Shown one piece after another: positions 34,248-44,119 of a DNA stretch of 64,000 bases. The stretch comes from Carboxylicivirga sediminis (GTDB taxonomy: Bacteria; Bacteroidota; Bacteroidia; Bacteroidales; Marinilabiliaceae): NCBI RefSeq assembly GCF_018156225.1, contig NZ_JAGTAR010000009.1, positions 90,801-154,800 on the forward strand, given 5' to 3'. How positions within the stretch are numbered: the first letter of the stretch is position 1; each line of letters opens with the position of its first letter. Both the position numbers and the translations under genes were made by a program. A model generated the notes under the pieces. The model was given only the letters and a program-made list of their open reading frames with translations, was not told the origin of the DNA and did no database searches.

Positions 34248-36653
34248 CTACTTTTTGTCAGGTTGGCTGATAATATGAATATCTCGCTGAGGGAATGGGA
34301 TAGTAATGCCTGCTTGGTTAAGTGCATCATAGACCATTTGCGTAATTTCACTTTTAATTTTTAAACCTTCCTGTACTTTCGATATCCAGAATAATAGCCT
34401 GAAATCCAGTGAGCTGTCGCCCATGTTGATAAACAGTACGCTTGGTTCAGGGTCTTTGAGCACATCATCATGAGTATGTAAAAGACCTTCCAGTATCTGT
34501 TTTACCTGTTCGGCATCGGAGCCGTATGCTACCCCTACGATTACCTCATGGCGACGTTGCGGATCAGAATGTGTCCAGTTGATTACTTCATTGGATATGA
34601 GCTGACCATTGGGTACAATCACTTCGGCACCATCAAAGGTGCGCACAATGCTGGAGCGTATGCCAATTGATTTAACCCGCCCCAACAGCTGTCCCACTTC
34701 AATCACATCATCAATTTTTATGGGACGTTCAAAGAGCAGTATTAATCCCGATACGAGGTTGTTAAAGATATTTTGTAAGCCAAAGCCAATACCAACACCA
34801 AAGGCCCCAATCAGTACTGTAAGGCTCGTCATGGGTATGCCCGCCATAGATACAGCCAGGGTGATACCAATGGTAATAAGTGTGTATTTAGCCAACAAGG
34901 CGATGGTATGCGGGAGTCCCTGACCGAGCTTTGTTCGACTTAAAACATCCTCTTCCAGTATGGTTTTTATCACATTAGCTGTGAAAATTGAGAGTATTAA
35001 AATGGCAATCAGCAGGATGATGCGCCCTAAAGAAAAACTGAATGTATCGCTGATGACGAACTGGTAGGTAAGTACGTCTCCAATAAAGGTCAGTACTTCA
35101 TCATCTAATTTTATACTCAGCAGAATAATATAGATGCCCATAATAACAGAGACAGTAACAACAGCCTGCACCAGTCTTTTTCTTAAACTGGCTCCATGCG
35201 TATAAAACACTTTAAGATTACGGTTACGCATGCTGTCAAACAGGTAATCAATCATACCAATGGCAATAAGCATAGATACGAACAGCAAAGCAATGCTAAA
35301 GGTATTTGTCAGGATGGTGTTAACTATTAATTCAGTGAGTACAGTATATCCGGCAATTCCCATTAATGAAAAAACGACAAGTAAGCCTATAACACCAATC
35401 AAAAAGCGGTTTATGAATGATCTTAATGGTTTACCGGGCAATATCAATTGAAGAAGGTACAAGCGGATATTAACCAGTACCACCATTTCGATGAGTGCTG
35501 CAACAATAATAAATACCTGGTAGTGAATTTGATTGGGTGGAAATAAGTTGAATGGGAGTTGAATCAGAATCAGGGTAAATAATATCAGAATATTTATAAA
35601 CAAGCGCCTATCAACCAGGCGAGACAATAAGATGATGAGTGGGATGCAAATAACAACCCGAATGATATCTTTAAATAATAGAGGCTGATTGGGAAATAGT
35701 AAAGCCGACAGCCAGATGATTATTACAAATGCAGTGCTTTTGTAATCGCTTAAGAGGCGATGGAATTGCTGTTGGTAATAGGAACCGTTTTCAATGATGC
35801 CCTTTCGCATGATAACTTTTTTTACCCACCGAAAAGCCAAAATGCCACTCAACAACAACACTAAGAACATGAAGGCATTGGCGCGATGGTCTTTTAGATA
35901 ATCCGCCACCAGCTGTCCTTCTATCTTCACATTCTTTTTAAGAGCCGTTTTAACAGAGCTAAAAGAGTCATGCTTAAACAACTCATTAAAAGCTAAAGGA
36001 CTACGGGCAAAAACATTGTCTTCATCTTCATTTATTTGTTGTTCTATTTCATCTACTAAAGACAGTACTCTGGCCCTTTCAGTAATGGCTTGATCCTGGG
36101 CCATTAATAATTGACTTTCCTGTTTAACGAGCTTACCAAGTAGCTGATTTTTTTGAGTGTAAACCCGATTAATATTACTCTGAATAATACTGTCTTTGGC
36201 CTCACTACCGAGGTATTGCGTAATTGAATGCCATTGCTTATCAATTTTTTGCACGCTGCGGCGTTGTGTATCCAGCTTATCCAACTCTGCTGCAAGAATA
36301 TCAACTATTGATTCTACTTGTTCCTGACGTTGTTTCCAGTATGAGCGTTTATTGAGCAGGTGACGCCGGTTGAAGCTACTGAGGTCTTTGTAGTTTTCTG
36401 TTTCGTAGATACTGTCGATGTCCATCAGCCGTTCCTGACTTTCATTGATGAGTTTGTTGAGCTCATCCTGGTCTAATAATGCTTTATCAATTTTATTAAG
36501 TTGGGAAATGGCCATTGCACTGCGCCCCGGCACTTCAATAGCATCTATCTGTACAATAATATTGCTGGCCGAATCATTCTCAGCTATCTGGCCATTGGCC
36601 TGAACAGCAATTAACAGGGTGCATATAAAAAAGCAGATACGAAAGACAGTCAT
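34248..36653 (-). CDS. large MscS-family mechanosensitive channel (MscK-like)
   Basis: 801 residues. Signal peptide (about 1-21), a periplasmic coiled-coil-rich region (about 25-240) as in MscK/YbiO-type proteins, then about eleven membrane helices. The last three and the following soluble part carry the MscS core: LTVLIGAFGVGIGFGLQNIFNNLVSGLILLFERPIKIDDVIEV (pore helix, then beta domain), VRTFDGAEVIVPNGQLISNEVINWT and the alpha/beta C-terminal domain. Opens under membrane tension to release solutes. Monocistronic. Confidence 0.92.
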   Translation of the reverse strand: MTVFRICFFICTLLIAVQANGQIAENDSASNIIVQIDAIEVPGRSAMAISQLNKIDKALLDQDELNKLINESQERLMDIDSIYETENYKDLSSFNRRHLLNKRSYWKQRQEQVESIVDILAAELDKLDTQRRSVQKIDKQWHSITQYLGSEAKDSIIQSNINRVYTQKNQLLGKLVKQESQLLMAQDQAITERARVLSLVDEIEQQINEDEDNVFARSPLAFNELFKHDSFSSVKTALKKNVKIEGQLVADYLKDHRANAFMFLVLLLSGILAFRWVKKVIMRKGIIENGSYYQQQFHRLLSDYKSTAFVIIIWLSALLFPNQPLLFKDIIRVVICIPLIILLSRLVDRRLFINILILFTLILIQLPFNLFPPNQIHYQVFIIVAALIEMVVLVNIRLYLLQLILPGKPLRSFINRFLIGVIGLLVVFSLMGIAGYTVLTELIVNTILTNTFSIALLFVSMLIAIGMIDYLFDSMRNRNLKVFYTHGASLRKRLVQAVVTVSVIMGIYIILLSIKLDDEVLTFIGDVLTYQFVISDTFSFSLGRIILLIAILILSIFTANVIKTILEEDVLSRTKLGQGLPHTIALLAKYTLITIGITLAVSMAGIPMTSLTVLIGAFGVGIGFGLQNIFNNLVSGLILLFERPIKIDDVIEVGQLLGRVKSIGIRSSIVRTFDGAEVIVPNGQLISNEVINWTHSDPQRRHEVIVGVAYGSDAEQVKQILEGLLHTHDDVLKDPEPSVLFINMGDSSLDFRLLFWISKVQEGLKIKSEITQMVYDALNQAGITIPFPQRDIHIISQPDKK

Positions 36654-36718
36654 CCGATTAGAGTTAAAAATTATCAGTTAAAAATACGCAGAAGAATTGT
36701 AAACAACCTATTGATGTA

Positions 36719-36757
36719 AGCAAAAGGAACTTCCTTTTTTCAGAAAGTCCTTTTGCT
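36719..36757 (-). terminator. hairpin downstream of the BNR-repeat gene
   Basis: AGCAAAAGGA (36719-36728) pairs with TCCTTTTGCT (36748-36757), with part of the 19-nt loop able to extend the stem. It lies just after the stop of the minus-strand gene at 36780; no T-run follows on that strand. Confidence 0.45.
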
Positions 36758-36779
36758 AATGCATTTTCGAAATACCATT

Positions 36780-39700
36780 TCAGGGCAGAGGCATGCCTTC
36801 CACCCATGGGCCGTCATTATCCAGAATAAGCTGCATCACCTGTTTCAGGTCAATCTCCACCATTTGCTTAACGTCTTCTTTAATAATCATCAAAGCATGT
36901 TGAGCAATGGCCAGATTCTGCTTTTGAGTGGCTGTTGGGCCATAGGTGTTGTTGGCAATATTCTGCGAAGCAGCCATGAAACGACTGTTAACTGACGGTT
37001 TTGATTTTTCACCAATCATGTTTTTGCTGGCGTTGCCGTTTAGCTTTTCATCAATGTCGTATAAACGTTGCCTGATATCGTGTAATTGCTGCTCTGCAAT
37101 GCCTGCTTCCAGTTTCGATTGTTGCGCGGCCAGAGTCAATGCATCAACCTGCTTAAAAGCTTCTTTAACAACTTTATTGATGGCCGAGATGTTTTTTTGC
37201 ATAGTCCTCAACTCAGCGATATATCCATCAATACTATTTTCGTTGGCTTGCTCAAGGCTTCCTGCATTAATGGGCACCACCTCAAATTCAATGGGCGATG
37301 ATAAAGGGATTGTCTCACCATCGGCTTCCTTGGATAAACTGGCTATGTATGTGCCCGAAGGTGCGAGGTAGCCGCTGCCCTTGTTTGATGGTTTAGCGGG
37401 GCTGACAGGGGATATGGAAGCATAGCGCAAATCCCAGGCTATCCTGTGGAACCCTTTGCCTGCCGGAGCTGGCAGGCGGCGGATTAATTGACCATTGTCA
37501 TCGGTAATGCTGAGCCACACCTTTGTAGTATCTTGCCGGCGCTCTTTCTCCACTTGTTCCCAGCCCAGAAATTGTATTGCCTCCCCTTTCTTCAGGGTTG
37601 CTTTTTCTTTTTTCCGGCGTTGCTGCTTTAGCATGGGGTAGTCGTCTTTCAGGTAGTAGGTAAAAACAGCTCCAAAAGCGGGGTTGGGTGCTGTAAAGAA
37701 AGCGGCACCCTGCGCTCCTTTGCCTCCCATGGTCATGCCCGGGCGTGGAATATAACGCAATGCAGCACGGGTAGGGAAGAGGGTGGCTTCTTGCTGAAGT
37801 TGTTCCTGGTTTACATGGCGCAATGGGGAGTAGTCATCCAATACATAAAAGCCGCGACCAAAGGAAGCACCCACCAAATCGTTTTCACGTCGCTGTATAG
37901 CAATATCTCTGAATGAGATGGTAGGTACATTGCCTGTCAGCTGTGTCCAGTTATCGCCTCCATCAATGGTGAAGTAAAGGCCAAACTCGGTGCCCACAAA
38001 GCATAAGGAAGGATTGATATGGTCCTGTACAAAACGCCAAACCAGAGTTTTGTCGGGGAGATTACCTTTAATGACACTCCACGATTTACCTTTGTCGGTA
38101 CTTTTATATAAATAGGGTTTAAAGTCACCAAATTTATGGTTATCGAGACACACATATACCGTGTTGGCATCAAACAAATCGGCCTTAATATCATTGACAA
38201 AAGCGGTGGCTGGTACTCCGGGCAGTTTATCTACGGTCAGGCTACGCCAGTTGGCGCCTCCATCGTCCGTAATACTAATTAGGCCATCATCGGTGCCAGC
38301 ATAGATCAAGCCTTGCTGCAAGGGCGATTCAGCCAGCGAGGTAATGGTGTTATAGGTAGACATGGCCGAAAGGTCCCAGGCATTGTCCCAACTTTGGGTG
38401 CTGCCCATTATTGGCAGGCTTAGCCGTTCTTCGTTTTTGGTCAGGTCGCCCGAAATGGCTGTCCAGCTATCGCCCCTGTTATCGGAGCGCCACACCCGCT
38501 GTGAAGCAAAATACAGGCGTGATGGCTGATGCGGACTCACCAGAATGGGTGCATCCCAGTTAAAGCGCTCAAAAGGTTCGCCCTCTTGAGGTTGCGGTTG
38601 TATATGCACAATCTCACCGTTGGTTTTGTCCACGCGCACCAGGTTACCTTCCTGCCATTCGCAGTAAACAATGTTAGGATTACCGGGCTCGGTAGCTGGT
38701 TGATGGCCATCGGCAAAGAGGGTAATGTACCAGTCGGCATTGCTAATACCGCTGGATTTATCGGTGCGTGAGGGGCCACCCTGTGTGTTATTATCCTGTG
38801 TCCCCCCATAGATGTGGTAAAATGGTTCGGCATCATCTACTGCCAGCTTGTAGAACTGGGTGACCGGCAGATTGGCTACATAACGCCAGTTTCTGGTGCC
38901 GTCGAATGTTTCGTACAGGCCGCCATCGGTACCTACCAGCAGGTAGTCAGGATCACCATCTCTGAAAGCAATGGCATGATTATCCGAATGTTTGTGCTGT
39001 TCGCTCATTCGCTTAAAGGTTTTGCCTCCATCTGCGGAAACCTGCATACGTACATCCACCAGGTACAGCTTATCGAACTGATGCGGACAGGCATACAGCT
39101 CCTGGTAGTAGTGTGGTCCGGTTGCACCAGAAACAGCATCCGACATTTTGCTCCAAGATGCGCCTTTGTTGGAGGAACGATAAACGCCTCCCGTACGATG
39201 GTTCAGCTCAATGGCGGCATAAAGCACATCGGGTTGCTGAGGTGATATGGCCAAACCAATCTTCCCCATATTGCTGTCAGGTAGTCCTTTACTCAGCTTT
39301 TGCCAGGTGTTGCCACCATCATCGGAACGGTAGATGCCCGAACCCGGGCCGCCGCCCATATAAGCTGCTACGTTACGATGACGTTGCCAGGTGGCAGCAT
39401 AAAGCACATCGGGGTTACGCGGGTCTATTACCAAATCGGTTGCCCCCGTCCATTGCTTGTCGCCCAAAGTTTGTGTCCAGTTTTGTCCGCCATCGGTTGA
39501 GAGAAAGATGCCTCGCTCGCCGCCTTTACTCCAGAGTGGTCCCTGGGCTGCTACCCATATTACATTGGAGTTATGCGGGTGGACAATGATTTTGGATATG
39601 TGTTCGGTGGCTGTCAGTCCCATGTTTGTCCAGGTGGCACCATCGTCTTCACTTTTGTAGATGCCATCGCCAAAACTAACGTGTCGTCCGCCCACATTTT

Positions 39701-40037
39701 CGCCGGTGCCCAGCCATATCACATGGTGATTGTTTGGGTCGATGGTAATGCAGCCGGTGGAGTATACACTTTGCTTATCGAAGATGGGTTGCCAGGTGGT
39801 GCCGGCATTTACGGTTTTCCACACACCACCCGAACCAACGGCTACATACCAGATGTTTGGATTGGCAGGGTGAATGGCTATATCGGCAATGCGCCCCGAC
39901 ATGAGCGCAGGACCAATGCTTCGTAGTTTGAGTCCTGAAAAAGTGCTGTCGTTTAAAAGTGATTGAGCTGATAACGCAAATGAGCATACAATTAATGTGA
40001 TTGAAAGAAGAATGCCCCTTTTTCTGATTCTTTTCAT
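36780..40037 (-). CDS. large BNR/sortilin-type beta-propeller protein, secreted
   Basis: 1085 residues. Signal peptide (about 1-24, SFALSAQS). Residues about 30-730 are a double propeller of BNR/VPS10-like repeats with many Asp-box motifs (SEDDGATWTNM, STDGGQNWTQT, SDDGGNTWQKL, SDNRGDSWTAI, TDDGGANWRSL, STDKGKSWSVI, TIDGGDNWTQL). A FlgD-like/Ig segment (PAPAGKGFHRIAWDLRY) and a C-terminal coiled coil (about 960-1050) follow. Such WD40/YVTN/BNR-like proteins of Bacteroidota are often annotated as glycosyl hydrolases, without proof; no sialidase arginine set is evident to me. Confidence 0.85.
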   Translation of the reverse strand: MKRIRKRGILLSITLIVCSFALSAQSLLNDSTFSGLKLRSIGPALMSGRIADIAIHPANPNIWYVAVGSGGVWKTVNAGTTWQPIFDKQSVYSTGCITIDPNNHHVIWLGTGENVGGRHVSFGDGIYKSEDDGATWTNMGLTATEHISKIIVHPHNSNVIWVAAQGPLWSKGGERGIFLSTDGGQNWTQTLGDKQWTGATDLVIDPRNPDVLYAATWQRHRNVAAYMGGGPGSGIYRSDDGGNTWQKLSKGLPDSNMGKIGLAISPQQPDVLYAAIELNHRTGGVYRSSNKGASWSKMSDAVSGATGPHYYQELYACPHQFDKLYLVDVRMQVSADGGKTFKRMSEQHKHSDNHAIAFRDGDPDYLLVGTDGGLYETFDGTRNWRYVANLPVTQFYKLAVDDAEPFYHIYGGTQDNNTQGGPSRTDKSSGISNADWYITLFADGHQPATEPGNPNIVYCEWQEGNLVRVDKTNGEIVHIQPQPQEGEPFERFNWDAPILVSPHQPSRLYFASQRVWRSDNRGDSWTAISGDLTKNEERLSLPIMGSTQSWDNAWDLSAMSTYNTITSLAESPLQQGLIYAGTDDGLISITDDGGANWRSLTVDKLPGVPATAFVNDIKADLFDANTVYVCLDNHKFGDFKPYLYKSTDKGKSWSVIKGNLPDKTLVWRFVQDHINPSLCFVGTEFGLYFTIDGGDNWTQLTGNVPTISFRDIAIQRRENDLVGASFGRGFYVLDDYSPLRHVNQEQLQQEATLFPTRAALRYIPRPGMTMGGKGAQGAAFFTAPNPAFGAVFTYYLKDDYPMLKQQRRKKEKATLKKGEAIQFLGWEQVEKERRQDTTKVWLSITDDNGQLIRRLPAPAGKGFHRIAWDLRYASISPVSPAKPSNKGSGYLAPSGTYIASLSKEADGETIPLSSPIEFEVVPINAGSLEQANENSIDGYIAELRTMQKNISAINKVVKEAFKQVDALTLAAQQSKLEAGIAEQQLHDIRQRLYDIDEKLNGNASKNMIGEKSKPSVNSRFMAASQNIANNTYGPTATQKQNLAIAQHALMIIKEDVKQMVEIDLKQVMQLILDNDGPWVEGMPLP

Positions 40038-40318
40038 GGTGAATGTATTGGTGATACTTATATGTATATATAAATATATGGGAAATAATTCACTTATGTA
40101 GGTAGGCGATTGAAAGTGTGTCTGTTATATTGATTTGATATCGAAATGAGCTTTTGGTTCATATATTCCCAAAGACGCTTTCGTTTATTATCGGCATTAA
40201 CCATTGCAATTTCACAGTTTTGCTTATAGCTCATATTGAAATGCAATTGGTATTAAATCAGAGGCGATAAGGTGAGAGGGCATGTATTGACTGCCTGACG
40301 AAATTTAATACTTATGTT

Positions 40319-41119
40319 TTATTTTGCCTTTTCATGGATCAACTTTTCATGGCATATAATGTGTCCGGTCCAAATATCAATCTGAAAGAGCTCTTCTGAA
40401 ATTAGTTGATTGTATTCATTATATGCGCACTTGTTTTCAAAAACCAAGGTGCCATTTTGATGTGAGCAATTGAGCAGCATATTATTGTTACTGTCATAGG
40501 TATAGGTATCAATCACTTCATTATTATTGATGTAGTCTCTTTGCGTTTTCTTAATTAGGTTTCCATTGTTGTCATATTCAAAGTGTTCGCCGTTGCAAAG
40601 TTGGTCATCACGAAATAGTTTTTCATATAACAATTTCTCGTCTTCCTGGTAGGTTTTCTCGTATCTGGATATTTCATTATTGTCAGCATCCAATTCTATT
40701 TCAGCCACCACGCGTCCTAATTCGTCCAATTGGTAAATCTCATAGCCCGTTACATCCCCATTCTCATCAGTTATTGTTGCTTTATCGGCGTTTCCGATAT
40801 CTGTAAAAGCGAAAGTTTTAATGGTTTTTCTACCTTCTTCAAACTCAAATTCTACTTTATCAATTTCTCCATTATCATTCCTGGTATAAAGGTGCCTCTC
40901 TAATAATTCATTAAATGGATCATATTCAATAAACTCTGTGACTTCACCAGTATCAAAGTATCTGCAAACGCGCTTATAAAGAACGTTGTTGTTGGAATCG
41001 TATTCTGTTTCATTGAGCATATTCCCATGAGCGTCTATCGTAAATGATTTAAACAGATACTTATTCATTTCTTTTTTGTCTGTATCAAGCTCAATTTTTG
41101 TTGTAGTCCAATTCTCCAT
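40319..41119 (-). CDS. YD/RHS-repeat-like protein, cytoplasmic, unknown function
   Basis: 266 residues, acidic, no signal peptide. Built of about ten short repeats of the type Y-D-x-N-N-N-x-L (TEYDSNNNVLYKRV, EYDPFNELLERH, EFEYDNNGNLIKKTQ, TYTYDSNNNMLLNC), the pattern of RHS/YD repeats or YwqK-like antitoxins, which fold as open beta-sheets. Lacks the hyperconserved RHS core and a toxin tip. The start MENWTTTKIELDTDKKEMN has no export signal, unlike true RHS proteins. Function unknown; perhaps an immunity-type or scaffold protein. A 44-bp tandem repeat lies upstream. Confidence 0.7.
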   Translation of the reverse strand: MENWTTTKIELDTDKKEMNKYLFKSFTIDAHGNMLNETEYDSNNNVLYKRVCRYFDTGEVTEFIEYDPFNELLERHLYTRNDNGEIDKVEFEFEEGRKTIKTFAFTDIGNADKATITDENGDVTGYEIYQLDELGRVVAEIELDADNNEISRYEKTYQEDEKLLYEKLFRDDQLCNGEHFEYDNNGNLIKKTQRDYINNNEVIDTYTYDSNNNMLLNCSHQNGTLVFENKCAYNEYNQLISEELFQIDIWTGHIICHEKLIHEKAK

Positions 41120-41495
41120 CTGGTTTTGTTTGCTGAAGGTTATCTTACGCAGATACCATTTCTGGATTTTTAGTTCAGTGCTTACTAAATTATAATTTTC
41201 ATTTTAATAGTCATCATTATGTATGGAAATATGGTTATAACACAAAGGTTAAAGGAATGAAGCGTAAAGGTTAAACCTTTTGGCATAAAAGGTTAAGGGA
41301 AAGCGATGAAAAGGTTAAACCTTTTGGCAAGAAAGGTTTAAGGCAAGGGGTGAAAAGGTTAAACCTTTTATCATGAAAGGTTAAGGGAAACAAATTTTGT
41401 GCTTTAGAATCGTATTCTTAGGGGAGATAAAACAAACGCCCCAGATTCAAGATTGAATAAGGGGCGATTTAATATTTGTAGTGTTTTCGTTTTAC
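41120..41495. other. 376-nt intergenic region
   Basis: Holds the 5' leader of the YD-repeat gene, the 44-bp tandem repeat array (41242-41392), and the 3' region of the S9 peptidase gene. A GC-containing inverted repeat near 41438-41465 (CGCCCC ... GGGGCG) lies just after the S9 stop and could terminate that gene. Confidence 0.65.
41242..41392. repeat. 44-bp tandem repeat, 3 units plus a partial one, each with a perfect palindrome
   Basis: The 16-nt sequence AAAGGTTAAACCTTTT starts at 41266, 41310 and 41354, exactly 44 bp apart. In each unit it is followed by a half-site AAAGGTTAAGG (or AAAGGTTTAAGG) about 24 nt from the unit start; a further half-site precedes the first unit at 41244. AAAGGTT-AACCTTT is a perfect palindrome, so the array has three full and about four half sites. 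Units abut with no unique spacer. Confidence 0.9.
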
Positions 41496-43832
41496 TTATG
41501 GTAAATCCAAATCCACATTATTGCGGTAATCACCCAACAGGTGTTCGGCAAAATGGTACCATATCATCTTCTCAAAATACGGCGAATATTGTGAGAATCC
41601 GTGGCGCACATTAGGGATGATCATAAAATCGAAGCGCTTACGGGCATCCATCAATGCTTTGACAACGCGCATGGTGTTGGCCGGGTGCACGTTATTATCA
41701 ATCTCGCCATGCACCAGCATCAGGTGTCCTTTCAGGTTTTTAGCAATGGATGGATTAGTAGGTATCTTACTGCTAAAACTTATTTCATACTCGTCATCAG
41801 AGGCTTCCACTTTGGTTGAATCTTTGACTTCCTCTGTTTTTTTGATTTTTTTCTTCATCTCTTTCACGCCGTGGTGTGTTTCGCCCCACCACTTGTTGTA
41901 GATGTTGTTATCGTGGTTACCGGCCGACGATACAGCAGCTTTGTAAAAATCAGGATAGGCAAACATGGCCGCCGTTGACATAAAACCACCGCCGCTGTGC
42001 CCGAAGATGCCCACGCGTTTGATGTCGATATAATCGTAACGGTTGGCCAGTTGCTGCAGGGCAAACATATCGTCTTTCAGGGCGTAATCGCGCAGGTTGT
42101 CGTAGCCATAGGTGTGGTAGTACTTGTGGCGCTTAGGACTGCCGCCGCGATGACCAACAGAAACAACGACAAAACCCAGCTGAGCCAGTGCCGTGTTGTA
42201 ACGCGCTGTTACTGTAAAGTCGCGCACCACAGCTTCGGTTTGCGGGCCTGGGTACACGTATGATATCACCGGGTATTGGCGGGTCGAATCGAAGTCAAAA
42301 GGCTTCCAGATGACACCATGCAGGTCGGTGACGCCATCTTCGGCTTTTACCACAAATTTTTCGGGGAACGACCATCCCAGCTCTTTCACACGCGTCAGGT
42401 CCATGGTTTCCAGTTCCATCACCACAGCACCGTTCTTATCACGCACCACTGCTTTGGGTGCCAGGTCAACACGCGAGTAGTTGTTCACAAAGTAGTTGGC
42501 GTGCTTATCTGTTTTAGGCATGCTAAAGTGATGATTCGCTTCCTCTGGCGTTATAGTGTGCGTTGCCGTACCATCAAAACTGCTGCGGTAGTAGATGTTG
42601 TAGTAGGGATCAAAGCCTTTTTCCTTGCCATAGGCCGGGTAGTAAATGGTGTTTGATGCCGTATCGATGCGTGCAATCTGGCCAACCACATAGTTACCTT
42701 TGGTTATCTGGTTCTTGAGGTTACCGTTGGCATCGTAGCGGTAGAGTTGTCCCCAGCCGGTACGCTCCGACCACCAGATGAATTCCTCACCTTCGTTGAT
42801 GACGTGCAGCTGATTCATCTGGTCATTAAAATAAGGTTTTGATTCTTCACTGAAAAGCGGGGTGACTTCACCCGTATTGGTGTTGATGCGCACTACTTCC
42901 AGCTCGTCGCATGTACGCTTTTTACGTATAGCAAATAGCTTGTCCGATGTTTTCGAGGGGCGGTAGGCACGTATGCTCTGGTCCTTCCACTTGGCCAGGT
43001 CGGGCTTCACCCAATTCTCACCTGCTAAATCATAAATCTCCAGGTGGGGGATGCCAATGTGTTCATCGCCAGGCATGGCATATTTATAGGTTTCTACTTT
43101 TGGGCGCGGGTCCGACACAGAATTGATAACCGCCATTTCTTTTACCTGGCGCATATCATAGCGCATAGTGTAAAATTTCTTCTCATCCTTAAACCAGGAC
43201 ACCCAGGCCTTCAGACGCTTGTCTGACGTGGTATCGCCGCCATTACTCTGGTAACTAAACCAGCGTTCACCATCAGTGGTCAGCTGTGTTTCAACGCTAT
43301 CGGCATCATTGGCACGCATCAGGTACAGGTTGTGCTGACGGGCAAATACAATGAATGTGCTATCGGGCGAGTAGCTTTTCCAGGCATCTTTAGTTTCCTT
43401 CTTCACTGTATCAATTTTACTCACCAGCCTGGTTTTCATATTGTACTTAAATTTGAGCTCATCCATCTCAAACGTGAACGACGATTGGCTGTTTTTCTCA
43501 AACTCAATCTTCTTAATTGGCAAGTCATTCACATTATAGGCCTTGTGTGTGATGGTAGTTACTTTGGCGGCCAGGTCGTTATTGTCAAAAAGTGGTGTTT
43601 TAGTTCGCTTCACCGGATTTACAAACCAATAGAAGTTGCCGTCAGCTGTTTTGTAGTTATACCAAAATAAGTGACTGTTTTCAATCCAGTTAGGATTAAC
43701 ACGGCTTGAGCCAAGGTATTTTTTAACATTACTCTGCGTAAACTTCTTGGCCAGGTCAAAGTTGGCCTCCTGAGCTGAGGTCACCGTTATAATGGCACCC
43801 AATAGCATCAGCCATAGAAAGTGTTTTTTCAT
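41496..43832 (-). CDS. S9-family serine peptidase, dipeptidyl peptidase IV-like
   Basis: 778 residues. Signal peptide (about 1-20, VTSAQ), N-terminal eight-blade propeller (about 30-480) and C-terminal alpha/beta-hydrolase domain. Catalytic Ser613 in GHSGGG, Asp in HGEIDNNVHP and His in NVRHGFS complete the triad. The hydrolase part contains an inserted Lys/Glu-rich stretch (KEMKKKIKKTEEVKDSTKVEASD) after HHGV, absent from typical DPP IV proteins. Exported, probably periplasmic, removing dipeptides from proline-containing or similar peptides. Single gene. Confidence 0.92.
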   Translation of the reverse strand: MKKHFLWLMLLGAIITVTSAQEANFDLAKKFTQSNVKKYLGSSRVNPNWIENSHLFWYNYKTADGNFYWFVNPVKRTKTPLFDNNDLAAKVTTITHKAYNVNDLPIKKIEFEKNSQSSFTFEMDELKFKYNMKTRLVSKIDTVKKETKDAWKSYSPDSTFIVFARQHNLYLMRANDADSVETQLTTDGERWFSYQSNGGDTTSDKRLKAWVSWFKDEKKFYTMRYDMRQVKEMAVINSVSDPRPKVETYKYAMPGDEHIGIPHLEIYDLAGENWVKPDLAKWKDQSIRAYRPSKTSDKLFAIRKKRTCDELEVVRINTNTGEVTPLFSEESKPYFNDQMNQLHVINEGEEFIWWSERTGWGQLYRYDANGNLKNQITKGNYVVGQIARIDTASNTIYYPAYGKEKGFDPYYNIYYRSSFDGTATHTITPEEANHHFSMPKTDKHANYFVNNYSRVDLAPKAVVRDKNGAVVMELETMDLTRVKELGWSFPEKFVVKAEDGVTDLHGVIWKPFDFDSTRQYPVISYVYPGPQTEAVVRDFTVTARYNTALAQLGFVVVSVGHRGGSPKRHKYYHTYGYDNLRDYALKDDMFALQQLANRYDYIDIKRVGIFGHSGGGFMSTAAMFAYPDFYKAAVSSAGNHDNNIYNKWWGETHHGVKEMKKKIKKTEEVKDSTKVEASDDEYEISFSSKIPTNPSIAKNLKGHLMLVHGEIDNNVHPANTMRVVKALMDARKRFDFMIIPNVRHGFSQYSPYFEKMIWYHFAEHLLGDYRNNVDLDLP

Positions 43833-44119
43833 AGTCGATATTGAATTAATGTATGCATGGCGAATATATATATTCCTTTATGTTCTGGATATGACATTTC
43901 TTTCGTTTCCTTATGAATGATTAATAAAAGTGGTATTGCAGGTGCTTTAGTTTCTTGGCTGTGTTCGAAAATGAACGCTCTTTCGCCCTGATGCGAACAG
44001 CTTTCTCAGCAGATTTTAGAGGTAACTGAATATAATTACTTGAAAATTATAATGCTGCACTATTAGGTATGCTTCTTGCTTAATTAGGCGAGACTCAACA
44101 CGACAAAAACCTAAACAAA

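Noticed and set aside
39113..39589. 158-codon plus-strand open frame.
   Set aside because: Antisense to the BNR-repeat gene, produced by its repetitive GC-rich Asp-box codons.
41242..41392. Regular 44-bp repeats that might suggest a small CRISPR array.
   Set aside because: The repeats abut without unique spacers, and the unit itself contains the palindrome and half-site, so it is a tandem repeat.
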